A stretch of DNA of 64,000 nt, taken from NCBI RefSeq assembly GCF_002211365.1, contig NZ_LOKZ01000001.1, positions 496,001 to 560,000 on the forward strand, in the 5' to 3' direction. Under the pieces are notes generated by a model, which was given only the letters and a program-made list of their open reading frames with translations, did no database searches and was not told the origin of the DNA. Position numbers and translations under genes: made by a program. This DNA is from Rhizobium sp. R711 (GTDB taxonomy: Bacteria > Pseudomonadota > Alphaproteobacteria > Rhizobiales > Rhizobiaceae). Shown here piece after piece: positions 17,517 to 27,714 of the stretch (position 1 is the stretch's first letter; every line of letters begins with the position of its first letter).

Positions 17517-18953
17517 TCAAATGTGCCAGTCGGTGCCCGTACCGGTCTCGGCGGTCGCCTGCAACGGGCTGTCAGCAAGGGCATAGGCCCTGATGTAGTC
17601 GATATGCATTTCCGAACCGGTCACGAGACCATTCGAGGGCGTTCCCGCTGCCCCGCCGACGGCAAGGTTGACCAGCATGTACATGGGATCGTGCATGTCC
17701 TCTGGCGTGTCCGTCTGGGCAACGGCGACATCGTCGAAATACCAGGTGATGTGATCTTCGTCCCAAAGGACCCCATAGTTGTGGAACCCTTCCGTGCTTG
17801 GCATCTTGACGGGAAAGGACGTCATCGTGTGTGCGCCGCTATGATCGCTGTGAACCGTGACATTGACGGTGTTCGGGTCCTGCCCACGCATCTCGACGAC
17901 ATCGAGTTCTGGCGGCCAGGACCCGTCCTCCGGCAGAAGCCAGAAGGCTGGCCAAACACCCTGCTCTGTCGGCATATCGGCGCGAATTTCGAAGTAGCCA
18001 TAGGTCTGCGCAAAGGATGAATGTGTGTTCAAAAGACCGGATGTGTAGTCATAGCCGTCGATCTGCGACTGGATCGCTTGCGAGGCCGGCTCCGCAGAAA
18101 TCGTCAGCACGCCGTTGCTGACCGAGAACGGATTTGCCGCTGCGGTCGGCGCGTAGGACGGATTGATGTACCATTGAAGCTCGCCATTGCTCGTCAATGA
18201 GCTGCCGCGTTCCGGCGCCCACCAGAATTTCGCATCCCATGTTCCTTGGTCGCCGCTGCGCAAGGACAGGCTATTGAACTCGTCGTCGAAGGTCAGGGCC
18301 AGACTGGAACGGTCGAGCGTCAACTGAAATTGGCTGGCATGCAGATCCGACGCCTCGGTGTTGGCAAAGACGAGGCTCTCGCCAGCACCGAGATCCAGCC
18401 GCAGGTTGGCGCCTTCCTGAGTGGTATGAGCCAGAACCTGTTCGAACGACGAAAACCCATAGCTGTTCAGCCGGATGGTGTCATCACTGCCGAAATCGAC
18501 GATCAGATCGCTCCCGTGACCCCGGGTGAAGATGAACGTGTCCGCCCCGCCTGCGCCGATCAGCACGTCGTTGCCAGCCCCGCCATCGATCGTCTGGCTT
18601 CCCGAGGCCCCGGAGATGATGTTGTCCTGCGCATTCCCGAAGGCATAACGCCCATTGCCTGTTACAGTCAGATTCTCGAAATTCTCCGGAAGCGTATAGC
18701 TCATCCAGGTGCTGATCGTATCGACGCCGGCACCGGGTTCTTCTACCGCACGGTTGATGCTGGAGTAGAGATAGTAGATGTCATCGCCTGTTTTCCCGTG
18801 CATCGTCACATTGACGGAGCTGTCACCCCATATGGAATCGTTGCCCGACGTGCCGTCGAGCACGGGGCCCGAACCGGTCGCGGAGAACCATGCGGTTGAG
18901 GCGCCGCTGTAAAACAGCGGCTGGCCGACGGCGTTCTGTATTGACTTTGCCAT
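17517..18953 (-). CDS. exsH: Secreted GH16 endo-beta-glycanase with RTX-like N-terminus (ExsH-like)
   Basis: A 478-residue glycanase, near the 465 residues of Sinorhizobium ExsH. The N-terminal half has glycine-aspartate RTX-like calcium repeats (GTSGNDSIWG; IDGGAGNDVLIGAGGADTF). The C-terminal half, from about residue 210, is GH16 with the catalytic motif ELDVVE, Glu349 and Glu354, and Asp351 between. ExsH cleaves nascent succinoglycan and leaves by PrsD/PrsE without a cleaved signal. The frame is open to 19139, but the ATG at 18953 has AAGGAG six bases upstream. It is 58 bp downstream of prsE in the order known for prsD-prsE-exsH. The true polymer substrate here may differ. Confidence 0.85.
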   Translation of the reverse strand: MAKSIQNAVGQPLFYSGASTAWFSATGSGPVLDGTSGNDSIWGDSSVNVTMHGKTGDDIYYLYSSINRAVEEPGAGVDTISTWMSYTLPENFENLTVTGNGRYAFGNAQDNIISGASGSQTIDGGAGNDVLIGAGGADTFIFTRGHGSDLIVDFGSDDTIRLNSYGFSSFEQVLAHTTQEGANLRLDLGAGESLVFANTEASDLHASQFQLTLDRSSLALTFDDEFNSLSLRSGDQGTWDAKFWWAPERGSSLTSNGELQWYINPSYAPTAAANPFSVSNGVLTISAEPASQAIQSQIDGYDYTSGLLNTHSSFAQTYGYFEIRADMPTEQGVWPAFWLLPEDGSWPPELDVVEMRGQDPNTVNVTVHSDHSGAHTMTSFPVKMPSTEGFHNYGVLWDEDHITWYFDDVAVAQTDTPEDMHDPMYMLVNLAVGGAAGTPSNGLVTGSEMHIDYIRAYALADSPLQATAETGTGTDWHI

Positions 18954-19011
18954 TATCAACTCCTTCGGGTTTTGATGCGTCTCAAGGTCTTTTCCCCTCC
19001 TGTGGTTGTCG

Positions 19012-20319
19012 CTACTCCTCCCGAAATGCACGGGCCAACTGGTCCGTGAACGGCTTTGCGAGATAGCCGAGTGCCGTGCGCTCGCCGGTCTCGATGAAGG
19101 CTTCGACGGGCATTCCGGCAACTGGCGCCAGCGCGCCAAGCCTTTGCCATTCGCTCTCAGGCACCGCGACGCGAAGCGTGTAGTAGGATTGACCGGAACG
19201 TGCGTCCGTCGTCAGGTCGGCGGAGATGGAAGCAACGTGCCCCCGCAATTCGGGCGTGGTGCGATAGCTGAAGGCGGTAAACCGCAGGCTGACTTCCTTG
19301 CCGACCGCGACCTGGTCGACGTCCTGTGGCGACAGCTTCAGTTCGGGTGTGAGCAGGTCGTGATCGGGGACGATCTGCATGATCGCCTCAGCCGGCGCGA
19401 CCACCGCTCCCGATGCATGAACGGCGAGTTGATGGACGATACCGTCCTGCGGTGCCCTGATGTCGACGTGCCGCAACTCGTCCTCCATTGCAACGCGCCG
19501 CTCTTGATATTCGCCGCTGTCGCCCTCGGCCTGCCTGAGCTGCTCGGACACCTCGCTTCGGTTATCGTCGCCGACCTGGATGATCTGCAACTCTGTTTCG
19601 GCGATCTTTCCCTTGATTTCGGCTGTGGAGGCAAGGAGGCTGCCGAGCTCTCCGGTCAAATCGGCCGCATCGCGTTGCAGCGAATAGACCCGTGTCGCCG
19701 GGATGACGCCTTCTCGAAGCAAGGGCTCCAGACTTGCAAGTTCCTTGTTGATGATGGCGATCGCGCGACGCTTGCCGTCCTGCTGCGCCGTCAGGCCCTC
19801 TGCCTGCTGGTCAAGCTGGTGAACCCGCTCGCGCAGTTGTGCCGTCTTTCCCCTCAACGAGGCCCGGCGGTCATCAAACAGCCGCTGCTCGGCACGCGCG
19901 AGGGCCGCAGCCTGCGCCGCATCGGTGCCGTTTACCACAGCCGGAAAGACGATGGTATCACGGCCGTCGCGCTCTGCCGAAAGTCTTGCGGATCGCACCG
20001 CAAGCTCCCTCAACCGCCGCGATATGATCGCCACGTTCGCCTTCGCCTGGGTGTCGTCGAGATGAATCAGGATCTGGCCAGCCCTGACACGATCGCCATT
20101 GGCGACGAAGACCTGCCCAACCGTGCCACCCTTCTGGTGCTTCACCGGCTTGACATAGCTGTCGACGACCAGCGTGCCCTGTGCAATCACCGCGCCGTTG
20201 ATGCGGATCGCCGAAGCAAGGCCGCCAAGCACACCGACAAGAAGGATCCCGGTGGCAATGGCAAGCAGAGTGAGGCGACGAACCGCCCTTTCTGTCGATG
20301 CTGCGGCGGTTCTGATCAT
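19012..20319 (-). CDS. prsE: Type I secretion membrane fusion protein, HlyD family
   Basis: A 435-residue HlyD-type adaptor that joins the inner-membrane ABC exporter to a TolC-like pore. There is one N-terminal helix (LLAIATGILLVGVLGGLASAI), a beta-barrel/lipoyl piece (GTLVVDSYVKPVKHQKGG), a long coiled coil at about residues 90-280, and a closing VRAPQDG-like VDIRAPQDGIVHQLAV and PVAGMPVEAFI segment. The ATG overlaps the prsD stop by 4 bp. It exports the ExsH-like enzyme encoded next, and probably other RTX proteins. Confidence 0.9.
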   Translation of the reverse strand: MIRTAAASTERAVRRLTLLAIATGILLVGVLGGLASAIRINGAVIAQGTLVVDSYVKPVKHQKGGTVGQVFVANGDRVRAGQILIHLDDTQAKANVAIISRRLRELAVRSARLSAERDGRDTIVFPAVVNGTDAAQAAALARAEQRLFDDRRASLRGKTAQLRERVHQLDQQAEGLTAQQDGKRRAIAIINKELASLEPLLREGVIPATRVYSLQRDAADLTGELGSLLASTAEIKGKIAETELQIIQVGDDNRSEVSEQLRQAEGDSGEYQERRVAMEDELRHVDIRAPQDGIVHQLAVHASGAVVAPAEAIMQIVPDHDLLTPELKLSPQDVDQVAVGKEVSLRFTAFSYRTTPELRGHVASISADLTTDARSGQSYYTLRVAVPESEWQRLGALAPVAGMPVEAFIETGERTALGYLAKPFTDQLARAFREE

Positions 20320-22064
20320 GGCGACGTCCCCTCGCCAGCACGTAACAGTCGGACGAAGGAACCAGTTGCGGCCACTGGCTTTGGTCCCGTCTTGAGGACA
20401 TCACCCTTCGGACCGAACGCCTTGGCGCGACCGTCTTCGAGAACCAGAACCTTGTCGACGACAGAAAGTGCGCTTGGCCGGTGGGCGATGATCAACACCA
20501 CGCCTTGGCGGGAGCGAACACTCTCGATCGCCTGGGCGAGTGCCAGCTCGCCTTGAACGTCGAGATTGGAATTCGGTTCGTCGAGCACGACGAGGAACGG
20601 ATCGCCATAGAGTGCCCTGGCCAACCCGATGCGCTGCCGCTGGCCCGCCGATAGCGCCGTTGCCTGCGCGCCGATCAGTGTGTCGAAACCATCGGAAAAG
20701 CCCACGATCATATCATAGACACCTGCGGCCCGGGCAGCTGCAATGACCAACTCCGAAGACGTCTGGGGGTCGAAGCGGGCGATGTTGTCGGCAATGGTCC
20801 CCTCGAACAACGATACCTCCTGCGGCAGGTAACCGATGTGGCGCCCGAGCGCTGCCGGCGTCCACTGCGAAAGCGACGCTCCGTCCAGCCTGATGTCTCC
20901 GCCAAAGGCCGACCATAGCCCGACGAGACCGCGCGCCAGCGAAGACTTGCCCGATGCGCTCGGACCGATGATGCCAACGGCTTCACCCGCTTTGACCTCG
21001 AAAGACATGCCGCGAATGATCGGCATTTTCGAGCCTGGAGCTCCGAGATGAAGGTTCTCCACCAACAGCGATTGGCGAGGTGCAGGCAGCGCGACACGCG
21101 GTCTTTCGTCAGAGAGGCGGACCTCGCGGTCGAGCCTGGACCAGGCCTGACGCGCAGCTGCAAAACCTCGCCAATGTGCGATGGCAAGCTCGATCGGGGC
21201 GAGCGCACGGCTAACGAGAATGGAGCTTGCAATCATGATGCCGCCGGTTGCTTCCTGGCGAATGACCAGTATGGCGCCCACCGCCAGTACCCCGGGCTGC
21301 AGCAACATGCGCGCAGAGCGCGACAGCGTTGAAAGCGAGTTGACGACAGTGGCGGTGCGTAAGTGACTGTCGAGGTGGCGTCGGTTGACCCCAGCCCAAC
21401 GCGTCGAAAGCGCAGCCGCAAAGCCCATTGCGACCACCGTTTCGGAGTTGCGCCTCGCGGTTTCGGCAAATGCCATTCGCTCAGCCAGGATCGCGACCGT
21501 CTCCCTCGTCGGTTGGCGCGACTTGACCTCGGCAAGCAGCGCCAGGCCCGTTAAGATCATGGCGCCAGCCGCGGCTGTGACGCCAATCCAGTGGTGAAAC
21601 AGGAAGCAGAGCGCGAGATAGAACGGCATCCACGGCAGATCGAACAACGCTCCTGGTCCCGGGCCAGACAGAAACCCGCGAACGGTATCGACATCGCGGA
21701 TCGTCTGTAGACCGTCTCCGTGCGCTGGCTTGCGCGATGCTGATAGGGCGACTGAGAGAAAGGCACGCCCCGAGAACCGCTCGTCAACTGCCCGTCCGAT
21801 TTGTCCCAAAAGCAGCGATCGCGTAAGATCAAGCAGCCACTGGAAGGCAAAGAGGGCCACGACGATTACGATCAAACCGACAAGGGTCGGCAGGCTGCGG
21901 CTCGGAATGACGCGATCATAGACCTGCAGCATGAAGAACGAGCCAGTGAGCGCCAGGACGTTGACGAGGCAACTCGTCACGGCAAGTCCCAAAGCGCCGA
22001 CACGCAACGACGAGAAAAGGCCAAAGAGAGGTCGAGGCGACGAAAGAGGGCCGGTTTCAGACAA
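20316..22064 (-). CDS. prsD: Type I secretion ABC transporter permease/ATPase
   Basis: A 582-residue half-transporter. The six-helix membrane domain covers residues 25-310. The ATPase follows with Walker A GPSASGKSS near residue 366, signature LSAGQRQRIGLARAL near 470, and Walker B FLVVLDEPNSNLD. There is no N-terminal C39 peptidase domain, so it fits PrsD/HasD-type exporters of RTX proteins. First gene of prsD-prsE-exsH; the promoter should lie upstream of 22064. Confidence 0.9.
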   Translation of the reverse strand: MSETGPLSSPRPLFGLFSSLRVGALGLAVTSCLVNVLALTGSFFMLQVYDRVIPSRSLPTLVGLIVIVVALFAFQWLLDLTRSLLLGQIGRAVDERFSGRAFLSVALSASRKPAHGDGLQTIRDVDTVRGFLSGPGPGALFDLPWMPFYLALCFLFHHWIGVTAAAGAMILTGLALLAEVKSRQPTRETVAILAERMAFAETARRNSETVVAMGFAAALSTRWAGVNRRHLDSHLRTATVVNSLSTLSRSARMLLQPGVLAVGAILVIRQEATGGIMIASSILVSRALAPIELAIAHWRGFAAARQAWSRLDREVRLSDERPRVALPAPRQSLLVENLHLGAPGSKMPIIRGMSFEVKAGEAVGIIGPSASGKSSLARGLVGLWSAFGGDIRLDGASLSQWTPAALGRHIGYLPQEVSLFEGTIADNIARFDPQTSSELVIAAARAAGVYDMIVGFSDGFDTLIGAQATALSAGQRQRIGLARALYGDPFLVVLDEPNSNLDVQGELALAQAIESVRSRQGVVLIIAHRPSALSVVDKVLVLEDGRAKAFGPKGDVLKTGPKPVAATGSFVRLLRAGEGTSP

Positions 22065-23088
22065 ATGGGCTCCTTGGGGTCGTGTCCCGATGCACGGTTG
22101 CCGAAGCGCGGGTGGTCCGCGAAATCGAGATCATTTGCGTAGACTGAGCCAAAAGGGATCGGATGACGACCGCAAACAGCAGCTTCTGTTCCACTGAGCG
22201 CTAAAGCGCCAAACCAGGCGTTAAATGCCAAGTCATGGTCCAGTCACGTCGTTAATCGACTGTCTACTTCCGAGTGAAACCATGTGCTTGCCGCCCGGCC
22301 GATCAGTACTTAGGGCCTCACCTCATGAAGCGAGTTCAATTACCGTTGCGTTTGCGTCTGGATATGCGTTTCAAACCGTGGTTTCGAGGCCTCGCAAGTT
22401 TCGCCGAGCGCAATCGCGCTCGACTGATCTGTACGATGCAGCAGATTGGCGAACCCAAACGCCGCCCCCCAGGCGATCGAACACGTTGGTAGAATTGAAC
22501 CAAGTATCGGGCTGTATCTCGACCTTCGACTAGATTTTCTTGGCCGCGGCGACGCGTGGCTGAGAGCTTTACTTTGGTATCAATCCATAAACGGCATTAA
22601 TCTGTGCCCCAACATTGCAAGAACGACCGCAACAATACATCCCGGCGACCTCTCCATCCGCTTATCGAGAGGATCGATGATCACTTGGAAATGGAACTCC
22701 CGGAAACACGCCACACTCTAATCGCGCCGAAGACGGCCAGTCGGATCCTCGTCACGATCCGCACGTCAAAGCGATGCGTGAAATGCGGATGCTGGCGCGC
22801 CCTCATTCATCGCATGGCCGCAACGCCGAGCCGGAATTGAACTGCCGGATGCCAATGCCCCTCTCCCTTCACGGCGACGACGCCGAAGCGCTCGACGGAC
22901 ATTCAAGAACTCGCCTCGCCCTATCGCGAAGATGCTCCGCGATGGGTGGAACATCCAGTCGTCATTCACGATGTATGCGCAATTGAGCGCGATAGATGCC
23001 GAGCCTGGAGTTGAGAAAGTCCCTGACGTAAAGGCGCCTTGGAATTCGAACTGCAGACCCTGCGATACCGTCAAGACACCAGCAGTGG
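22065..23088. other. 1-kb gap with no recognisable gene
   Basis: Only short overlapping open frames, none with family-like sequence or a good ribosome binding site. Base composition is less regular than in the flanking genes. It marks the edge of the decayed accessory stretch that runs to about 33 kb. The part next to 22064 should hold the prsD promoter. Confidence 0.4.
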
Positions 23089-23904
23089 TCACGCCTTGAA
23101 ACGGTCAAATGCCGTGAGGCTCCTGATGGGTGGATCGGCTTCAGCCCACCGATAGATTTCCGAGCGCAGATAGCAAAGCTCGTCGTCAAGAGCCTCTTCC
23201 GCAATCTCGGTCCACCAGCACTTCGGGCGCCCGTCACTGCCATCCGACCATCGATAGCCGCGCGCCTTCAGGTGATCCTTCATGTCGAACGGGCTGTTTT
23301 CCGCGAAGATGCGAACACGAGAACGCTGGCTGGCCAGATAGAGTTCGGCAAACGGTGTTTGCCCGAGACCGATGTCATCGTCTGCGAGAACTTCGAACAG
23401 CGCGAAACAGTCATCCACTGCCCGATGCCCCTCATGAAAATAACCCGCCTGGCCGATCAAATATCCAAGCTTGGTCCCTTCGAAGCCGCGTAACGCCCAA
23501 TCGATTTCCGAGATCGAGCAGGCCCAGGCCTTGCCCGCGAATATGGGCGAAAAGTTCTCGCAGAACGGCCGATCGAGGCTTGCGTTGTGGGCGATGATGA
23601 GATCGGCTCCTTCGACAAGCGAGCGCAGTTTATGAAGATCGATGATCTGGCCGGCCACCATTTCGTCAGTAATGCCGGTCAGGCGCGTGATCTCTTCCGG
23701 AATTGGAATACTCGGTTGCTGCAGAGCGCCATAGACGTCGATGACATCACTATATTGCCGCGCTCATCAATGTGAAGGCAACAGCGCCGATTTCGACGAT
23801 TTCGTCCTTGCGATAGTTGAGGCCAGTGGTTTCGGTATCGAGAATAACGCCCTTCAACGCAAACTCGGGCCGCGCCGTCGTTGCGACAATGCGGGGCTCG
23901 AGCC
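23089..23904 (-). pseudogene. Broken DEDDh 3'-5' exonuclease
   Basis: A DnaQ-like exonuclease in pieces. Exo I (GVILDTETTGL) reads in one minus frame near 23860-23820. Exo II (IIAHNASLDRPF) and Exo III (HRAVDD) read in another, inside an open stretch of 190 codons ending at 23089. At about 23750-23775 the frame changes. Two single-base losses would restore FT-DERGNI-DVIDVYGALQQPS; one inserted base would also rejoin the frames but gives a less family-like join. The start codon is missing, because the N-terminus abuts a transposase fragment near 23905. All exonuclease motifs survive, so damage is recent. A short product from an internal ATG would lack Exo I and be inactive. Confidence 0.75.
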
Positions 23905-24114
23905 CTGCCGCGCCATTGTTCGCCAAGTTGACAGGTGGTTCGGCTTCAGCCCGTGGCGCTCGGCAACCTCATTGACCAATACTCCAGGCCGCAGACTTTC
24001 AGAAACGATCTGCGCCTTGACGCCGTCCGGCCAATGCCGATGCACCTCACGTCCAGACGTCCTGGTCGTGAGAACCTCCAATGTACTCTCCATGGAGAAA
24101 CTCCCGTCGCTCAT
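23902..24114 (-). mobile_element. IS66-family TnpA (OrfA) 5' remnant
   Basis: An open frame starts at 24114 and reads a transposase OrfA helix-turn-helix: [20 protein letters not shown], then [19 protein letters not shown] and TMARQG. This is the typical N-terminal part of IS66 TnpA. At about residue 71 the similarity stops and the DNA continues into the exonuclease remnant in a different frame. No TnpB or TnpC is nearby, so this is a deletion remnant. Confidence 0.75.
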
Positions 24115-24264
24115 CCGTCAAGGCGATCACAGATCAGAGCGGCGAAGACAACGTGGGAACAGAACACCGGTTACGCTGGTGATGAATCCAGTCGTGGAGC
24201 ATTGAAGTTCCCCACCAGCAAGCGGGTCTGATACGACAAACGGAGCCGATGTGGCCGTTTCGGC

Positions 24265-27200
24265 TCACATCTCGATGATATCCACGCTCTCGTGCAGTTC
24301 CGCCCGAGCGATTTCGGCCACGCTTCTCTCATGCGTGAAGAGGATCGTTTGAAATCGCGACGCCGAATCCGCCAGGGCTCTAATCCCCGCCGCCGTGCGA
24401 TCGTCATCAAACGTCTGAAAGATGTCGTCGGCGATCAATGGCATCGGCTCATTCCGACCACAATAATCCTCAAGAAAGGCCAACCGCAGCGACAGGTAAA
24501 GTTGGTCACCCGTCCCTTCGCTCAATCCGTCAAGCGCGACACGCTCCCCATTCGCACGCTGAGCCATGAGTTGCAGAGCGTCGTCCGATCCGTACTCCTG
24601 AAGCAATCGGGTGAACGCGCCTCTTGTTAACACCTCAAACAATGCACCTGCCCGCATGATAACCGGATCGGTTTGCTTATCCCGGTACGTTTCCATCGAG
24701 CCCGTCAACATCTTCGATGCCAACTTCAACACAACCCAAGTCCGCGCCAGGTCCTTGGCCTCGTTTTCTGCTACGAGCCGCTGAAAGACTGCGTGTTCCG
24801 CGCTCTCGCCCGTTTCAAGCACCCTGCGCTGGCGCTCATTTTCAGATTGACATGCGGTCAATTCAGCAAACCGTTCGATATGCGCTGTCTCCAATGCCTC
24901 AAGGCTCTCGATCTCAAGATCCGCCTTGGAAGCGTCGAAGGCTTCGAGCGCCACGCGAACGGAAGTTTCGTCCAGTCCACGGGCTTGCTCTGAGAGTCGG
25001 CGACCGCACAGCCCAAGCCGCGCCTCCGCGCTGTCCCGCTGTTCGAGACGTTCGATCAACTGGGTAGCGTCTGTGTCAGCGGAGAAATTCGATAGTAATG
25101 AGGAAATACGCTCTTCAGCAACGCTGAGTTCTTCTTCGAGCCGTCTAAGCCTAAGGCTCGCCTGGTCCACCGAAGACGACAATTCACCCCGGCGCTTATG
25201 ATCGGACTGCGCTGCAACAGCACGGTTCTGCAGGATATCGATAGCGGCTTCGGCAGATAAGGTGACGAGATCAGGTGCGGTCTCACCGACGAGCCGCCCA
25301 ACCTCACCGGCAAACTGCTCGATGTCGCGCTGCATACCGTTCACGCGGCGCTGACGGTTCTCGCGTTCCAAGAGGATGTCCGGCACCTGCCTCCAAACAT
25401 CGATTGCTGCTTCGGCCATTTCAACAGTTGTGCCTTCGGGTAAGCCTACCAGAGCAGCGGCTTCCGCGAACCTCGCTTTCCAGGTCTCTATTTCCTGACC
25501 AATCTCAGCCTCGCGAGCCGCCAATTTCTGAATGGTATTCAGCGAACTTGCTCTTTTTTCCTGGAGCGAGCGGCCTTCGTCCCAGCGCGTTGACAGAGCG
25601 GAAAGATTGCCTGAAAGCAAACGTGCAAGTGCGACTGCGGGCAATTGCGGCTTCGCGGAAACGCCGATTTCAGATGCAATCTCCAATAGCACTGGAAGAG
25701 CCCGCCTCTCGGCCAGTTCCAGCTCGGCGATTTCGTCCTCCAGGGCATGCAACTCTATACGCCTTATCGCGAGCGCATCGATTCCGCGCCGCCATTCAAC
25801 CATCGTATCCGGATCGGATGGGGCGACCTGAGCTGCATCGAATGACTGCCGGAAATCGTGGAGTGCGGCATCGAGATGCTGCCTCGCGTGGTCTTCGTCC
25901 CGCAGGGCCTTCGATAAGGCTATCTCGGCGTCCGCCAGACGCATTTTCAGCTGGGCGTGCCGAGCGACCCGATCTGCATCCGAGAGGGCGATATCCGCCA
26001 GACGGTCCGTTTCCGCTATCGCCGATTCAACGTTGTTTGCGTCAGATCCTTCCTCGTCTGCTTTGAAGGCCTGCCACAGCCGATCTCGCTCCGTTCTGGA
26101 TTCCGCTAACCTCTCACGAGAGACGACACTCCCAACGACCTCAAGTCTGGCAATGTCTCGTTCAAGCGTCGCTTTGTCCTCTTCAACCGAAACAAGGCGG
26201 CCCTCAGCCGAGAGCATCGCGTCATTGGCGGCAGTGATCAACCGCCGATGTTCGACGAGCGCAGGAACATCTGGAAGAGGCACGCATAAAAGAGCATCCA
26301 GGTTGTTGACCGCAGGTGAAAGCCTTCCAGCGGCTAACTGAATGTCCGACGTGCCTCGCGCGATCTTGACCCTTATGCCATCAGCCCTTTCGATCTCGAT
26401 GAGATCGGCCTGCAGTGCCGATAGCCTATCCAACATCGGCCTGGGGTCGATAGATTGGCCGGACACGCTGAGTCTCTCAATATCATTGAGGTATTCTCGT
26501 TCCTGGCCCACGCGGCCAACGACGTCTGAAAAAGCTCGTTCCAGATCACGTCCCTCAGCGGCGAGCGTCGCTAGTAGAGCCAACGCATGATCCGGCGGCT
26601 GATGTTTCGCCAGATCGCCACCGGCCACAAAAATCCCGATACGTCGCGCATGGTTCTGCAGACGAAGATCAAAGTTCTCGACTTCGCCGCGAACCCTGGA
26701 AAGGTCAGATTTCGCCCGTTGGTGGGATCCTTTATCCGCAAACAGGCCGATGATGCGGACTGACGCCTTAAGGACTGGCTCATCAACCTTCGTCGCACCA
26801 AATTCACCCCGTAGTCTCGCGACTTCATCCCGTGTTGTACCAAGCGCATCGCGGGTCTTGCGCTCACTATCAAGAGCGTTCGTCAGATCTTTATGAAGGC
26901 TGGGCGCCGCGCCGTTCAGGTCTATGAACTTTGCGATCTCCGCGCGTTCGACGTCTATCTCGCGTATGAGTGGCGCTAGTGTTCTCAATAATTTAAGGCG
27001 CTCAAGTTCATGCTTCGTCTCAAGCCTTTGCACGGCTAGCCGATCGATTTCCGCCTTTGTTGACGCGATTGCGTCGACGAGCTTCTTCCAGTCGCCCGAC
27101 CTCAGCTCATGCTCACGCTCGGTCTGCCGTGCGTGTTCGTAGCGATCCAAAATCTGATAGAAGAGCCGCTCTTTGGACTTCCGGGGGGCGAAAATTCCTT

Positions 27201-27711
27201 CGGCTTCGGCCTCCAGATTCTTCCTGAGAGCCGACAGGCCAGTTAAACCAGATGCCGCTGAGAACAAGAGGCTTCCAATCTCGCCTCCATTGGCGAGCAT
27301 TTCCTTTCCACCCTGGCGCAGTCTGCCGGAATTGAGCCCAAATGCTCGTTCGAAGACCTGCCGACTTACATTGCCCAGGAACGGTAAAAGCACGTCGTCG
27401 GAAAAGGCTACTTCGCTTTCCTCGTGCGAGACGATCGTATTCTTGCGACCACGGCGGCGACGGAAACTGAGGTTGTTGCTACCCTTGCCGTTTATCGCGG
27501 CTGCGATCCTTAGCGTAGAGGCTTCATGAAGGAACGCATCCTGGACTTCGTGAGGAAATCCGAAAAGCAGGTCCGAAATTGCGCGGAGTGCAGACGATTT
27601 CCCCGCCTCGTTAGCTCCATAGACGACATGCAGCTTCGCGTCCGGCCGGAACGTCAAGCTACGATCCGTCAGAGCCCCGTAGCGAAGGATATCAACTCGT
27701 TCGAAACGCAT
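24265..27711 (-). CDS. YhaN-like AAA ATPase (Rad50/SbcC-type)
   Basis: A 1148-residue SMC-like ATPase. The N-terminus has RYGALTDRSLTFRPDAKLHV then Walker A YGANEAGKSSALRAI near residues 33-47. A long coiled-coil middle follows, at about residues 170-1000. The C-terminal signature LSEGTGDQLYLSLRLAFLED and Walker B MPLIADDIFQTFDDDR close the ATPase head. This matches YhaN, which pairs with a YhaO nuclease, much as Rad50 pairs with Mre11. The nuclease gene lies immediately upstream, 3 bp away. It presumably acts on DNA ends, in repair or restriction of foreign DNA. The gene looks intact despite decayed neighbours. Confidence 0.85.
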   Translation of the reverse strand: MRFERVDILRYGALTDRSLTFRPDAKLHVVYGANEAGKSSALRAISDLLFGFPHEVQDAFLHEASTLRIAAAINGKGSNNLSFRRRRGRKNTIVSHEESEVAFSDDVLLPFLGNVSRQVFERAFGLNSGRLRQGGKEMLANGGEIGSLLFSAASGLTGLSALRKNLEAEAEGIFAPRKSKERLFYQILDRYEHARQTEREHELRSGDWKKLVDAIASTKAEIDRLAVQRLETKHELERLKLLRTLAPLIREIDVERAEIAKFIDLNGAAPSLHKDLTNALDSERKTRDALGTTRDEVARLRGEFGATKVDEPVLKASVRIIGLFADKGSHQRAKSDLSRVRGEVENFDLRLQNHARRIGIFVAGGDLAKHQPPDHALALLATLAAEGRDLERAFSDVVGRVGQEREYLNDIERLSVSGQSIDPRPMLDRLSALQADLIEIERADGIRVKIARGTSDIQLAAGRLSPAVNNLDALLCVPLPDVPALVEHRRLITAANDAMLSAEGRLVSVEEDKATLERDIARLEVVGSVVSRERLAESRTERDRLWQAFKADEEGSDANNVESAIAETDRLADIALSDADRVARHAQLKMRLADAEIALSKALRDEDHARQHLDAALHDFRQSFDAAQVAPSDPDTMVEWRRGIDALAIRRIELHALEDEIAELELAERRALPVLLEIASEIGVSAKPQLPAVALARLLSGNLSALSTRWDEGRSLQEKRASSLNTIQKLAAREAEIGQEIETWKARFAEAAALVGLPEGTTVEMAEAAIDVWRQVPDILLERENRQRRVNGMQRDIEQFAGEVGRLVGETAPDLVTLSAEAAIDILQNRAVAAQSDHKRRGELSSSVDQASLRLRRLEEELSVAEERISSLLSNFSADTDATQLIERLEQRDSAEARLGLCGRRLSEQARGLDETSVRVALEAFDASKADLEIESLEALETAHIERFAELTACQSENERQRRVLETGESAEHAVFQRLVAENEAKDLARTWVVLKLASKMLTGSMETYRDKQTDPVIMRAGALFEVLTRGAFTRLLQEYGSDDALQLMAQRANGERVALDGLSEGTGDQLYLSLRLAFLEDYCGRNEPMPLIADDIFQTFDDDRTAAGIRALADSASRFQTILFTHERSVAEIARAELHESVDIIEM

Positions 27712-27714
27712 ATG

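Noticed and set aside
19006..20556. Long plus-strand open frame opposite prsE
   Set aside because: Antisense shadow of the HlyD-type gene.
22766..23092. Minus-strand frame next to the broken exonuclease
   Set aside because: No domain recognised, weak composition and no start site; treated as part of the decayed gap.
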